59,668 bases of DNA from Dehalococcoidia bacterium (lineage in GTDB: Bacteria > Chloroflexota > Dehalococcoidia > Tepidiformales > Tepidiformaceae), in contig JADLBJ010000026.1 of the NCBI GenBank assembly GCA_020847765.1, positions 1 through 59,668 on the forward strand, read 5' to 3'. Below are positions 8,757 through 17,051 of the stretch, in pieces. Position numbers and translations under genes: made by a program. The notes under the pieces were generated by a model. The model was not told where the DNA came from, searched no databases, and saw nothing but the letters and a program-made list of their open reading frames with translations. How positions within the stretch are numbered: position 1 is the stretch's first letter; the number at the start of each line of letters is the position of its first letter.

Positions 8757-9254
8757 ATGACGGCGGTGAGCGCCATCGTCGAATGCCCGCAGCATCCCGG
8801 GACAGAGACGGCGCTGCGCTGCAGCCGCTGCGAGACGCCGATCTGCCCGCGCTGCCTGGTGCAAACGCCCGTCGGCGCACGCTGCCGGAGCTGTGCCCGG
8901 ATCGTGCGTTCGCCGATCTACACGCTCACACTGTCCGGCTATGTACGGGCGGGGCTGGCCTGCGCGGTCGGCGGGGTCGTGATGGGACTGATCTGGGGGG
9001 CGATCCTGCTGCCCATTTCGTTCGGGTTCGTGGGCATCTTCATCGGCGCGGGGCTGGCGTACGCGTTCACGCGGGTACTCGACCTGGCGACCGGCCGGAA
9101 GAGGGGCCCGGTTGTGGTGACCTTCGCCATTGCGGGTATCTGCCTTGCCTGGGCGACACAGCTCCTGTTCGTGCCGTTCGACGTGGCGCGCTTCGGCCTG
9201 CTGGCCGTGGCCGTCGGGGCGTACCTGGCCTACCAGAACCTGCGTGCCGTCTGA
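8757..9254 (+). CDS. Membrane protein with N-terminal B-box-like zinc-binding domain
   Basis: 165 residues. The first 45 residues carry paired cysteines and a histidine in a B-box-like pattern: CPQHPGTETALRCSRC, then CPRCLVQTPVGARCRSCAR. The rest holds three or four membrane segments (AGLACAVGGVVMGLIWGAIL, FGFVGIFIGAGLAYAF, VVTFAIAGICLAWATQLLFV, FGLLAVAVGAYLAY). The function is unknown. The B-box-plus-membrane architecture is found in high-GC Gram-positive and Chloroflexota proteins. No clear Shine-Dalgarno sequence precedes the ATG. Confidence 0.75.
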   Translation: MTAVSAIVECPQHPGTETALRCSRCETPICPRCLVQTPVGARCRSCARIVRSPIYTLTLSGYVRAGLACAVGGVVMGLIWGAILLPISFGFVGIFIGAGLAYAFTRVLDLATGRKRGPVVVTFAIAGICLAWATQLLFVPFDVARFGLLAVAVGAYLAYQNLRAV

Positions 9255-9307
9255 CCTGCGGGGGACGCGGGCTGGTCGGATGCGGTCCGGCCTGGCAGGC
9301 TAGCGAA

Positions 9308-9580
9308 TCAGCCGACGACGAAGGACATAGCGACGATGAAGGCGATGACGATAAGGCCGACACCGCCGATCGTGTAGAGATCGGTGTGGACGTAGCGGTA
9401 GTCTGTCGTCACATGGTGCTCACGGCCGCGGCTGGCAGAGCGGCGGGGGGTGCGGGCGGTGGTGCCGGGCGACGCGACGGGTTCGGCGGGATGTTCGAGC
9501 GCGGCGCCGGCCACCGGGCGCGGCAGGGTGGAGGCAGGGACAACGCGCCGGCGGGCACGTCGGGGCTGTCGTGCAGTCAT
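9308..9580 (-). CDS. Small single-pass membrane protein, hypothetical
   Basis: 90 residues. The N-terminal two thirds are Arg/Pro/Ala-rich and probably disordered. The C-terminus is YRYVHTDLYTIGGVGLIVIA followed by more hydrophobic residues, a single membrane helix that ends the protein. AGGA lies about 10 bases before the ATG. A shorter product from the internal GTG before TTDYRYVH would have 34 residues and keep only the membrane part. It lies next to cheX, but I cannot say whether it belongs to motility. I do not recognise a family. Confidence 0.5.
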   Translation of the reverse strand: MTARQPRRARRRVVPASTLPRPVAGAALEHPAEPVASPGTTARTPRRSASRGREHHVTTDYRYVHTDLYTIGGVGLIVIAFIVAMSFVVG

Positions 9581-9643
9581 CGATCGGATCCTACGCCGGC
9601 GGTGTGGAACGGTACAACGACAGCTTGCCGCTCTGGCTCGCCG

Positions 9644-10165
9644 TCACATCTCCTTCAGGGCGATGTCGACGAGGAACTCGCCGGTCGAGACGATGAGGGG
9701 GACGACGAGGCGAGTGAGGTTAAAGGTCGCGATCGAGCTGCCGTGACCAACGAGGAGGACGGGCGGTGACATGTCGGTCGCGAATCCGGCCTGCTCGAGG
9801 GCGATGCCCGCCTGGCCGGTGACGATGTTGGCCAGCTCGGCGATGGCGCTCTGGGGGATGGCGTCGAAGAGGACGACGGGTTCGCCCATCATCTTCGCGG
9901 CTAAGGCGCAGGCAGTCGCTTCAGGCATCGAGTAGACGACCAGGCCGGCGACGCTGCCGGTGATGGCGATGAGGACGCTGACGTCGTTGCTCGTCTGGGG
10001 GGAACGCACGCGATGGAGCTTACCCTTGGCGACGGTCTCACCGCATTCCTTGAAGAGGACGCTGGCGGCCGCTTCGATGAAGGGTGCGACGAACTCGAGG
10101 CGGGCGCGGTCGGAGGCGTCAGCGGCGGCGAGGGCTGCCTCGGCAACGGTGATCTTCGCGTGCAT
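9644..10165 (-). CDS. cheX: CheX-like chemotaxis phosphatase
   Basis: 173 residues from ATG 10165; the upstream extension of the frame is low-complexity and probably untranslated. It shows the CheX layout: FIEAAASVLFKECGETVAKG, a beta region, then AIAELANIVTGQAGIALEQA with the ExxN phosphatase pair in ELANI. CheX dephosphorylates CheY-P as a dimer. It follows fliM and an unknown gene on the same strand, across from the che operon, so this bacterium carries CheX and CheC together. Identification is good at family level. Confidence 0.8.
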   Translation of the reverse strand: MHAKITVAEAALAAADASDRARLEFVAPFIEAAASVLFKECGETVAKGKLHRVRSPQTSNDVSVLIAITGSVAGLVVYSMPEATACALAAKMMGEPVVLFDAIPQSAIAELANIVTGQAGIALEQAGFATDMSPPVLLVGHGSSIATFNLTRLVVPLIVSTGEFLVDIALKEM

Positions 10166-10208
10166 GGCGCTGTCTCCCGGGGCTGGTGGTGCAGCGGCAG
10201 GCGCCGGC

Positions 10209-10556
10209 TCAGCGGGTGAAGGTGCTGGCCAGGTCGCTCGCGTAGGCGCCGAAGTCGTCGATGTCGCTCGCAGTGATGGTGATCGCGGCGGGGATGACGC
10301 CGAGCTCGTCCTGGCGCAGTCCGATCGCCCAGCGCGCCCAGTGCTTGAGAAGCTGCGCGCGCTCGAGGGGCTGGCAGCGGGCGCGGTTGAGCTGGGCCAG
10401 GAGCTTGCGGTGGGCATCCTGGGAGATGAGGACGGTGACGTTCGTCATCCCGGCGCGGCCGCCATCGACCTTGAAGACGAGGCGATGGAAGCCGGTTCCG
10501 CCGGCGTGGATCTCGGAGGACATGAGCACGGCACGGACGGGTGCGACCTGGCTCAC
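10209..10556 (-). CDS. Hypothetical protein of the flagellar switch/CheX unit
   Basis: 115 residues from GTG 10556, which overlaps the fliM stop as GTGA, so translation is coupled. The sequence is soluble, with beta segments (FHRLVFKVDGG, GMTNVTVLISQDAHRKLLAQ) and a helical Arg-rich middle (RAQLLKHWARWAIGLRQDEL). There is no signal peptide or membrane segment. I do not recognise the family. The tight position between fliM and cheX suggests a part in motor switching or CheY-P handling; this is inference from context only. Confidence 0.65.
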   Translation of the reverse strand: MSQVAPVRAVLMSSEIHAGGTGFHRLVFKVDGGRAGMTNVTVLISQDAHRKLLAQLNRARCQPLERAQLLKHWARWAIGLRQDELGVIPAAITITASDIDDFGAYASDLASTFTR

Positions 10557-11593
10557 GGCTGCGTCTCCGGGAAGGGCTTCACCCAACCATCGTCGTCAAC
10601 GAGGCCAGAAAGCTGAAGGCCGAGCCGCCGGCCGCGAATGCCGGGGAGGGCGACGAAGCGTTCGCAGTTGCCGACGAAGACGTGGACGGGATCGGCGGCG
10701 CGGGCGTCGAGGACGATGACGTTGCCGGGTTCAAGGGTGGCGAGGTCGGCAGCGGGCACGCGCGCGGTGCCGAGCCTGGCGCGGAGGAGGACGTTCATGG
10801 GGAGGAGCTGGTCGCCGACAATCCGTGTCTGGGCGCCGAGCCCCTGTCGGCCGGGGCGCTGCTCGAAGAAGCTCTGGCCGGTGAGCTTGGGAAGGATCTG
10901 TTCGAGCACTGTCAGAGGGAAGCAGAGGGAGATGCCGCCGGTCTGGTCTGCGAAGCGGATCTCATACCAGGCGGTGATGACGAACTCCGCGGCGGGCACG
11001 ACGTGGATGACCTGGGGGCCGACCGCCAGCTCGGTGACGTCCGGCGTGAGTTCGGTGACGCGGCTCCAGGGCTCGACGAGGGACCGAGCGATGTCCATAC
11101 CGATGTGACGGACGAGCGCGATCTCGATGTCGGTGAGGTCGCGTTGGAGGGCTTTGCCGTGTCCTTTGCCCTTGCCGCCGAGCAGGCGGTCGAGGATGCC
11201 GAAGGCGACGTCGAGCCCGAAGGCGGCGACGGCATAGCCCTGCAGTGGGTTCATGTCGATCATGACGACGAGCGAATTGCTGCCAACCTGAGAGATGTAC
11301 TCCTCGTAGATGCCCCTTTCGAGCGCGCTCAGGCGGGAGTCGACGGGCGCGCGCAGGCGGGTGCTGAGAGCAGCGGCGAGCGAGCCGGCGACGCCCTGCT
11401 GGATGATCTGGAGGCCGCGCAGCTGTTCTTTCGAGAGCTTTTCGGGATGGCGGAAGTCATACGGCTTGATCCGGCGGCCGACTTCGCGGCGGGCAAAGGC
11501 CGGCACCCTGGAGGTGTCCGGCTCGCGCTGGCCGGAGTCGGCGTGAAGAAGGGCGTCGATCTCGCGCTGGCTGAGGACAGCGTTTTCGGCCAA
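10553..11593 (-). CDS. fliM: Flagellar motor switch protein FliM
   Basis: 346 residues from a TTG start preceded by AAGGTGG. The N-terminus holds the CheY-P binding motif LSQREIDALLHA. The middle domain includes DRLLGGKGKGHG and DLTDIEIALVRHIGMDIA, and the C-terminal SpoA domain contains VPAADLATLEPGNVIVLDAR. FliM forms the C-ring with FliG and FliN and sets rotation direction. No other flagellar structural gene is in the window. It is divergent from the che operon. Its Shine-Dalgarno lies within a possible hairpin (CCACTTC pairing with GAAGGTGG). Confidence 0.93.
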   Translation of the reverse strand: MAENAVLSQREIDALLHADSGQREPDTSRVPAFARREVGRRIKPYDFRHPEKLSKEQLRGLQIIQQGVAGSLAAALSTRLRAPVDSRLSALERGIYEEYISQVGSNSLVVMIDMNPLQGYAVAAFGLDVAFGILDRLLGGKGKGHGKALQRDLTDIEIALVRHIGMDIARSLVEPWSRVTELTPDVTELAVGPQVIHVVPAAEFVITAWYEIRFADQTGGISLCFPLTVLEQILPKLTGQSFFEQRPGRQGLGAQTRIVGDQLLPMNVLLRARLGTARVPAADLATLEPGNVIVLDARAADPVHVFVGNCERFVALPGIRGRRLGLQLSGLVDDDGWVKPFPETQP

Positions 11594-11650
11594 GCACGGC
11601 CACCTTCGGGGAAGTGGGACAACTCTCTCAGCGTGACTATCGGCCGCCCA

Positions 11651-11689
11651 TAGAGGGGCGCCCTAGGTCGGGGCGCCGCTTCCCCTCTA
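11651..11689. repeat. Compound inverted repeat between fliM and cheW
   Basis: The inner stem is GGCGCCC (11657-11663) with GGGCGCC (11671-11677) around a 7-base loop. The outer arms TAGAGG (11651-11656) and CCTCTA (11684-11689) also pair, leaving a 6-base bulge. It lies in the divergent promoter region, and no T-tract follows. It may be an operator or an RNA stem. Confidence 0.6.
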
Positions 11690-11716
11690 GTTTGGCCGGC
11701 GGAGACAGGCGGTTCG

Positions 11717-11832
11717 GGGCACCGGGTGACCGGCGGCGATCGGGGAGTCCCCCGGGGGGAAGGGGGGCGTCTCCCAATGCCGCGGGCTAACGGCGGAACC
11801 GTAGCGTCTGGGTGCTGGCCCGGCGATGGGCC
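11717..11832 (+). promoter_or_regulatory. Structured leader of the che operon, possible c-di-GMP-I (GEMM)-like riboswitch
   Basis: The segment CAATGCCGCGGGCTAACGG (11775-11793) resembles the GEMM-I core CAAAGCC-ACGGG-CTAAGG. It is followed by a short hairpin CGG-CGGAA-CCG and TAGC, as expected for the tetraloop-receptor helix. GCACC (11719-11723) can pair with GGTGC (11811-11815) to close the element. A hairpin GGCCC-GGCGAT-GGGCC (11817-11832) then lies just before the cheW Shine-Dalgarno GGAGGAGG. The 5' half fits the known consensus poorly, so this is tentative. Confidence 0.25.
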
Positions 11833-11849
11833 GTGCGGAGGAGGATCGG

Positions 11850-12359
11850 ATGGCTGCGCGAACCCCGGAACACACGGTCGAGGGCGCTGCCGGCGGTGAC
11901 GAGCATGTCGTTGTCTTCCGGCTAGCGGCAGAGCACTACGCACTCGACATCCAGGCAGTGCAGGAGATCGTGCGCATTCAGGCGATCACCACGATTCCCG
12001 GTGCCGACCATTACGTCGAAGGCATTACGAACCTGCGCGGGCGGGTGGTGCCGGTCGTCGATTTGCGCCGCCGCTGCGGGCTGCCGGTTTCGGAGGTGAC
12101 GGCGGAGACGCGGATCGTGGTTGTGAGCAGCAGCAATGGCATGGTCGGCCTGATTGTCGACGCCGTTTCAGAGGTGCTGCGCATTCGCGGGGAACAGATA
12201 GAGCCCCCGAGCACGATCGTACGGGTGCCCGAGAACAGCTACCTGCGAGGCATCGCCAAGCTGGACGACCGGCTGATCTCGTTGATGGACCTGTCGGGCA
12301 TTCTGCCGAGCGACGATTCGCTGGCGTTGGGCGCCGACGAAGCGGCCCGAGCCGCCTGA
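11850..12359 (+). CDS. cheW: Chemotaxis coupling protein CheW
   Basis: 169 residues from ATG 11850, which has a strong GGAGGAGG before it; the earlier in-frame ATG 11826 lacks one. The CheW fold is evident: VVVFRLAAEHYALDIQAVQE, then IPGADHYVEGITNLRGRVVP and VDLRRRCGLPV, ending with the SH3-like subdomain LDDRLISLMDLSGIL. CheW links chemoreceptors to CheA. It is the first gene of a rightward operon that includes all main signalling proteins but no receptor. Confidence 0.93.
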   Translation: MAARTPEHTVEGAAGGDEHVVVFRLAAEHYALDIQAVQEIVRIQAITTIPGADHYVEGITNLRGRVVPVVDLRRRCGLPVSEVTAETRIVVVSSSNGMVGLIVDAVSEVLRIRGEQIEPPSTIVRVPENSYLRGIAKLDDRLISLMDLSGILPSDDSLALGADEAARAA

Positions 12360-12399
12360 GCACCCAGCCGCCTGCCGAGGCGAGGAGAGTGGCCGCCGG

Positions 12400-14481
12400 A
12401 TGAGCAAGGGACAGCGACTCAGCTTCGACTTGGACGACGAGGATCTGAAACTCTTCAACGAGGAGGCGGAGGAGCAGCTGGAGCTGCTCGACACCGCGCT
12501 CGTGCACCTGGAGGGCGACCCGGACCCGGATCTGGTCCAGCAGATCTTCCGCGCGGCGCACACGCTCAAGGGGTCGTCGGCGACCATCGGCCACAGGCGC
12601 ATGGCGGGGTTGACGCACGCCATGGAGACAGTGCTGGACGCTGTGCGCCAGGGGAAGCTCGAGCCCGCGCCGGCGGTGGTGGATCCGCTGTTGCGCGCGC
12701 TCGACGCTCTCCGGCTGCTCGCGCAGGAGGTGGTCCTCAAGCGCCATTCGGGGGTGGAGACGGGCGATCTCGAAGCTGAGCTCCACGCCGCGTTGGAGAC
12801 AGAGGCGGGCCCGTTCCGGCACGAGCCGACGCCGGTCTCGTGGGCTCTGTCGGGCGCGGCCGCTGCAGAGGCGTTCGCCCAGATAGAGCGCGGGCAGCCG
12901 GTCTACCTGGTCCATGTTCGCATTGCCGAGGAATGCCAGCTGCCCGGGATTCGCTGCTATCAGGTGCTGCAGGAGCTCGACGCCTGCGGCGTCGTCGCCT
13001 GGACCGAACCGGAGCGGTCGCTGATCGAGGCCGGGGCCGGCGAGTTCTCGACCCGCGCGCTGCTGGCGAGTGACGTCGGCGAAGAGCAGGTGCAGTCCGC
13101 CCTGGCGGCAGTGTCGGACGTCGGCCTGGCCGAGGTGCGGGCGCTGACTGCCGAGCAGCTGACCGGGGTCGCAGGCGGGGAGGCGACGCCTTTGTTCGAG
13201 GCGGCACCGGCCAGGGCGCAGCTCACCGTCGTGGGGCGGGAGACGCCCGAGGCCGCTGCGGCGCCGCGCAAGACGACGCAGTCGGTACGGATAGACGTCG
13301 AGCGCCTGGACGGGCTGATGAACCTGGTGGGCGAGCTCGTCATCGACCGCACACGGCTCCAGCAGATTCGGGAACAGCTAGCGGGGGTGCTGCGCCAGAC
13401 GAGCCACGCCGAATTGATGGAGAACTTGGAGGAGACGACGGCGCACCTGGCACGCATCACCGACGAGTTGCAGGAAGAGATCATGCGCAGCCGCATGCTC
13501 CCGGTGCGCTCCGTTCTGACGCGTTTGCCGCGGCTGGTGCGAGACGTGGCGGCGAAGTGCGGCAAGCAGGTGGAGCTGGTCATGGCGGGCGAGGAAACGG
13601 AGCTGGACCGTTCGGTGATCGAGGAAATCTCGGACCCGCTGGTGCACATCCTGCGCAACGCCGTCGACCACGGGATCGAGCCGCCGGACGAGCGCCGCGC
13701 GGCGGGCAAGCCGGAGACCGGGATGGTGAGCGTCACCGCCTGGAATCAGGAGGCGTCCATCTACCTGGCGATCCGGGACGACGGCGCGGGGATCGACACG
13801 GAGGCGTTGCGGCGCAAGGCCGTGGAGCGCGGCCTCGTGGCGGCGGAGACCGCCGAAGCGGCAACCGAGGAGGCTATCCTCCAGTACATCTTCCTGCCGG
13901 GGCTGTCGACGGCGAAAGCGCTCTCCGACGTGTCGGGGCGCGGCGTGGGCATGGACATCGTGCGGACGAACGTCGAGCGGCTGAACGGTCACGTGACCGT
14001 GCGGAGCGCGCGCGGGCTTGGCAGCGAGTTCGTCATCCAGTTGCCTTTGACGCTGGCGACAACCAAGGCGCTGATGGTGATGGCCGGCGGGACCGTGTAC
14101 GCCATCCCTCTCGTTTCAGTGACGGAAGCGCTGGCAGAAAGCGACGCGGACCTGCACCAGGTGGGCGGCAAGCACACTCTGCGGCTGCGGGACCGGCTCC
14201 TGCCGGTGGCCGACCTGGCGCGCGCGCTGGGCGAACGGCGGCTGGCGCCCGTGGAGGGGCCCCGCTTCGTCGTCGCCGCGCGGCACGGCGACCGACAGCA
14301 GGCGTTCCTCGTCGACCGCCTGCTGGGCGAGCAGGACGTGGTTGTGAAGTCGCTGGGCGACGTGATCGGGGCGCGACGCGGGCTGACGGGAGCGACGATC
14401 CTCGGCGACGGGACACTCGGCCTGATCGTCGACACGGCGAGCCTGCTCTCGGAACAGGCGCAACTGGCCGCGACCGCCTGA
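12400..14481 (+). CDS. cheA: Chemotaxis sensor histidine kinase CheA
   Basis: 693 residues. The domains in order are: an HPt domain with the phospho-accepting His near residue 54 (FRAAHTLKGSSATIGHRRM); a P2-like domain at about 145-240 (VYLVHVRIAEECQLPGIRCY); the P3 dimerisation helices starting at SVRIDVERLDGLMNLVGELV; the ATPase domain with the N-box HILRNAVDHGIEPPDERR, DDGAGIDTEAL and GRGVGMDIVRTNVERLNG; and a CheW-like P5 domain ending at SLLSEQAQLAATA. It autophosphorylates and passes phosphate to CheY and CheB. Confidence 0.96.
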   Translation: MSKGQRLSFDLDDEDLKLFNEEAEEQLELLDTALVHLEGDPDPDLVQQIFRAAHTLKGSSATIGHRRMAGLTHAMETVLDAVRQGKLEPAPAVVDPLLRALDALRLLAQEVVLKRHSGVETGDLEAELHAALETEAGPFRHEPTPVSWALSGAAAAEAFAQIERGQPVYLVHVRIAEECQLPGIRCYQVLQELDACGVVAWTEPERSLIEAGAGEFSTRALLASDVGEEQVQSALAAVSDVGLAEVRALTAEQLTGVAGGEATPLFEAAPARAQLTVVGRETPEAAAAPRKTTQSVRIDVERLDGLMNLVGELVIDRTRLQQIREQLAGVLRQTSHAELMENLEETTAHLARITDELQEEIMRSRMLPVRSVLTRLPRLVRDVAAKCGKQVELVMAGEETELDRSVIEEISDPLVHILRNAVDHGIEPPDERRAAGKPETGMVSVTAWNQEASIYLAIRDDGAGIDTEALRRKAVERGLVAAETAEAATEEAILQYIFLPGLSTAKALSDVSGRGVGMDIVRTNVERLNGHVTVRSARGLGSEFVIQLPLTLATTKALMVMAGGTVYAIPLVSVTEALAESDADLHQVGGKHTLRLRDRLLPVADLARALGERRLAPVEGPRFVVAARHGDRQQAFLVDRLLGEQDVVVKSLGDVIGARRGLTGATILGDGTLGLIVDTASLLSEQAQLAATA

Positions 14482-14505
14482 GCGTGCGCGAGCAGGGAGG
14501 GGCAG

Positions 14506-15105
14506 ATGGCGACGCTGACGGCAGAACTGGAAGGGACGCTCTCCCGCGTCGCACGGGACGGCGCGGCGCGGGCCGGGCGAGGGCTGACGGGACTGATGGG
14601 TCAGGAGATCGCGATCCACGTGCCGCAGGTGCGTCTGGGCACGCGTGCGGACGCCTGCGACGCCGTGGGCGGCCCGGAGACCGTCGTCCTCGGGAGCTAC
14701 CTCAGCATCACGGGAGACATATCGGGGCACATCGTGCTCCTCTTTCCCGTCGAGCGGGCACTCGCCTGTGTGGACCTGATGTGCGGGCAGCCGGCGGGAA
14801 CGACCCGCGAGGCGGACGAGATCGCCTGCTCGGCGATCGGCGAGTTGGGGAACATCGTCGGCTCGGCCTTCGTGAACGCCCTGGCCGACCACGCGGGCCT
14901 GGCGCTCCACCCAAGCCCGCCGAGCATCTTGAACGACATGGCGCTGGCGCTGGTGGAGACGGTCTACGCGGAGGTGCTGTCGCAGGGCGGCGACGTCGTC
15001 ATGATCGACACGGTCTTCGAGGACGCGCGCGGGCAGACCACGGGGCTCTTGATCGTGGCCCCGGACCCTGTGTGCATGCCGCACCTGCGGGAGCTGGCGG
15101 CGTGA
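14506..15105 (+). CDS. cheC: CheY-P phosphatase CheC
   Basis: 199 residues. The second phosphatase motif is intact (EIACSAIGELGNIVGSAFVN, with E and N in ELGN). The position of the first motif (LSRVARDGAARAGRGLTGLM) lacks the expected ExxN pair, so only one active site is likely to work. CheC dephosphorylates CheY-P and is activated by CheD. Its stop overlaps the GTG start of cheD (GTGA), fitting the CheC-CheD partnership. Confidence 0.85.
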   Translation: MATLTAELEGTLSRVARDGAARAGRGLTGLMGQEIAIHVPQVRLGTRADACDAVGGPETVVLGSYLSITGDISGHIVLLFPVERALACVDLMCGQPAGTTREADEIACSAIGELGNIVGSAFVNALADHAGLALHPSPPSILNDMALALVETVYAEVLSQGGDVVMIDTVFEDARGQTTGLLIVAPDPVCMPHLRELAA

Positions 15106-15608
15106 CGGCACCGGCTTCGGAGCAACGGCGAGTCGCGGTCGGCATCGGGCAGCTAGTGGTGAGCAAGGACCCACGGGACGTGCTCGTCGCCTACGGGCTC
15201 GGCTCGTGCGTGGCCGTCGCCGCGTATGACGTCGGGGCGAAGGTGGCGGGGCTCGTGCACGTCCTGTTGCCGGCAAGCGAAGGGAAGGCGAGCGCCGGCG
15301 GGGAACCGGCGCGCTTTGCCGACGTGGGCGTGGACGAGCTGCTGCGGCGGCTGGCGGAGGCGGGCGCGCTGCGGGCGCGGCTGGTGATCAAGCTGGCCGG
15401 GGGCGCGGCCGTGCTGGGCGCGGCGAATGCGGAGAAGTTCAAGATCGGCGAGCGCAATGCCGAAGCTATACAGGAGCGGCTGCAGCGCCATGGGTTGCGG
15501 GCGGCGAGCTGTGACCTTGGCGGGACACGTGGCCGCACACTCGAATTGCATGTGGCGGCCGGCCGGACGTATGTGCGCATGGCGGCCGGTGCGCCGACCG
15601 AACTATAG
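15102..15608 (+). CDS. cheD: Chemoreceptor glutamine deamidase CheD
   Basis: 168 residues from GTG 15102, coupled to cheC by a GTGA overlap. The catalytic Cys and His are in VAYGLGSCVAVAAYD and GLVHVLLPASEG. Further conserved parts are LVIKLAGGAAVLGAAN, KIGERNAEAI and DLGGTRGRTLELHVAAGRTY. CheD deamidates receptor glutamines and also binds and stimulates CheC. Length is normal for the family. Confidence 0.92.
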   Translation: MTAPASEQRRVAVGIGQLVVSKDPRDVLVAYGLGSCVAVAAYDVGAKVAGLVHVLLPASEGKASAGGEPARFADVGVDELLRRLAEAGALRARLVIKLAGGAAVLGAANAEKFKIGERNAEAIQERLQRHGLRAASCDLGGTRGRTLELHVAAGRTYVRMAAGAPTEL

Positions 15609-15619
15609 GGGGACCGGGC

Positions 15620-15976
15620 ATGGCGACGATTCTCGTGGTGGACGACGCGGCCTTCATGCGGATGCGGATGTCCAAGATCCTCTCCGAGGCGGGCTACGAC
15701 GTCATCCAGGCGGGCAACGGCGTGGAGGCGGTGGAGCAGTATCGTGGGCAGAAGCCGGACGCCGTCCTTATGGACATCACGATGCCGGAGATGGACGGGC
15801 TGACAGCGCTCAGGGAGATCCGGGCGATCGATCCCCAGGCGCGCGTGGCGATGGTTACAGCCCTCGGCCAGCAGCAGGTGGTGCTCGAAGCCGTCAAGCA
15901 GGGGGCGAAGGATTTCCTGGTCAAGCCCTGCGAGGGGGAGCGCGTGCTTGCAGCGGTCAGCAAGCTCTGCGCTTGA
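15620..15976 (+). CDS. cheY: Chemotaxis response regulator CheY
   Basis: 118 residues, a single receiver domain. It has the acidic pocket (LVVDDAAFMR), the phospho-accepting Asp in AVLMDITMPEMDG, the Thr in VAMVTALGQQ and the Lys in DFLVKPCEG. Phospho-CheY binds the EIDALL motif of FliM. The start ATG is preceded by GGGGGA. It is similar to CheY proteins of monoderm bacteria in having no output domain. Confidence 0.95.
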   Translation: MATILVVDDAAFMRMRMSKILSEAGYDVIQAGNGVEAVEQYRGQKPDAVLMDITMPEMDGLTALREIRAIDPQARVAMVTALGQQQVVLEAVKQGAKDFLVKPCEGERVLAAVSKLCA

Positions 15977-15980
15977 GGCC

Positions 15981-17051
15981 ATGAGCCAGCCAGCGCGAGC
16001 CCCGGGACAAGAGTTGCGCGTGCTCGTGGTCGACGACTCGGCCTTCATGCGCCGGGCGCTCGAGCGCATCATCGAGCGGACGCCCGGGCTCGTCGTGGCG
16101 GGCACGGCCGGGGACGGCCTCGAGGCGGTCCGGCAGACGCTCGCCCTGCGGCCGGACGTGATCACGATGGACGTGGAGATGCCGCGCCTGAACGGGGTGC
16201 GGGCCGTGGCCGAGATCATGCATGCAGTGCCGACGCCGGTGGTGATGGTCAGCACGCTCACGGAGCAGGGAACGGAGACGGCGATTCAGGCACTCGAGGC
16301 GGGCGCCGTCGAATGCGTCGCGAAACCGGGGCCGCTGAGCACCAGCCTGGCCGAGGCGGGCGACGAAATCGTGACAGCCATTCGCCGGGCGAGCGCTGCC
16401 CGGCTGCGGCGATTGCGGCCGGGCGCGGCTAGCGCGCCGCCGCCACCCGACAAAGCGGACCGCCACGCGACGGCGAGCGAGTCCGTGGTCGTGATCGGCG
16501 CCTCGACGGGCGGACCGCCGGCGCTGACGCGCGTGCTGTCGGCGCTGCCTGCCTCGCTGCCGGCGGGGGTCGTCGTCGTCCAGCATATGCCAGCCGGTTT
16601 CACGGAAGCGCTTGCGCGGCGGCTGGACGGAGTGGCGGCTCTGCACGTGGAAGAGGCCCGGGAAGGGAGCCTGGTCGAGCGGGGAAAGGCGATCGTGGCG
16701 CGCGGTGATTACCACGCAGTGATCGGGTCGGACAGGCGCGTCCACTTGGACAGCGGGCCCTCGCTCCACGGTGTCAGGCCGGCGGTGGACGTGACGCTGC
16801 AGTCAGCGGCGGCGGTGTACGGGGCAAAGGCGACCGTGGCGATCCTGACGGGGATGGGCAGGGACGGCGCCGAGGGTGCGAGTCTCGTCGAGGACGCGGG
16901 CGGGCGCGTGGTCGTCCAGGATGAGGCGACGTCGGTCATCTATGGGATGCCACGGGTCGCCCGCGAGAAGACGCGCAACCCGGTGGTCGCGCCTCTCGAG
17001 GGCGTGGCCGAGGCGATTGCCCGAGCAGTGGGAGGGGGAAGCTCGAGGTGA
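15981..17051 (+). CDS. cheB: Protein-glutamate methylesterase/glutaminase CheB
   Basis: 356 residues from ATG 15981, 4 bases after cheY; the frame extends upstream into cheY and that part is not used. The receiver domain (VDDSAFMRRALERI, TMDVEMPRLNGV) is joined by a linker to the esterase domain. The esterase carries the Ser of GASTGGPPAL, the His of VVVQHMPAGFTEAL and the Asp of LTGMGRDGAEGA. It removes methyl groups from receptors under CheA control. The stop overlaps the cheR start. Confidence 0.96.
   Translation: MSQPARAPGQELRVLVVDDSAFMRRALERIIERTPGLVVAGTAGDGLEAVRQTLALRPDVITMDVEMPRLNGVRAVAEIMHAVPTPVVMVSTLTEQGTETAIQALEAGAVECVAKPGPLSTSLAEAGDEIVTAIRRASAARLRRLRPGAASAPPPPDKADRHATASESVVVIGASTGGPPALTRVLSALPASLPAGVVVVQHMPAGFTEALARRLDGVAALHVEEAREGSLVERGKAIVARGDYHAVIGSDRRVHLDSGPSLHGVRPAVDVTLQSAAAVYGAKATVAILTGMGRDGAEGASLVEDAGGRVVVQDEATSVIYGMPRVAREKTRNPVVAPLEGVAEAIARAVGGGSSR

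Noticed and set aside
13557-15101. A 683-residue frame covering parts of cheA and cheC on the + strand
   Set aside because: Only its last 168 residues (cheD, from GTG 15102) have family motifs; the rest is out-of-frame cheA and cheC.
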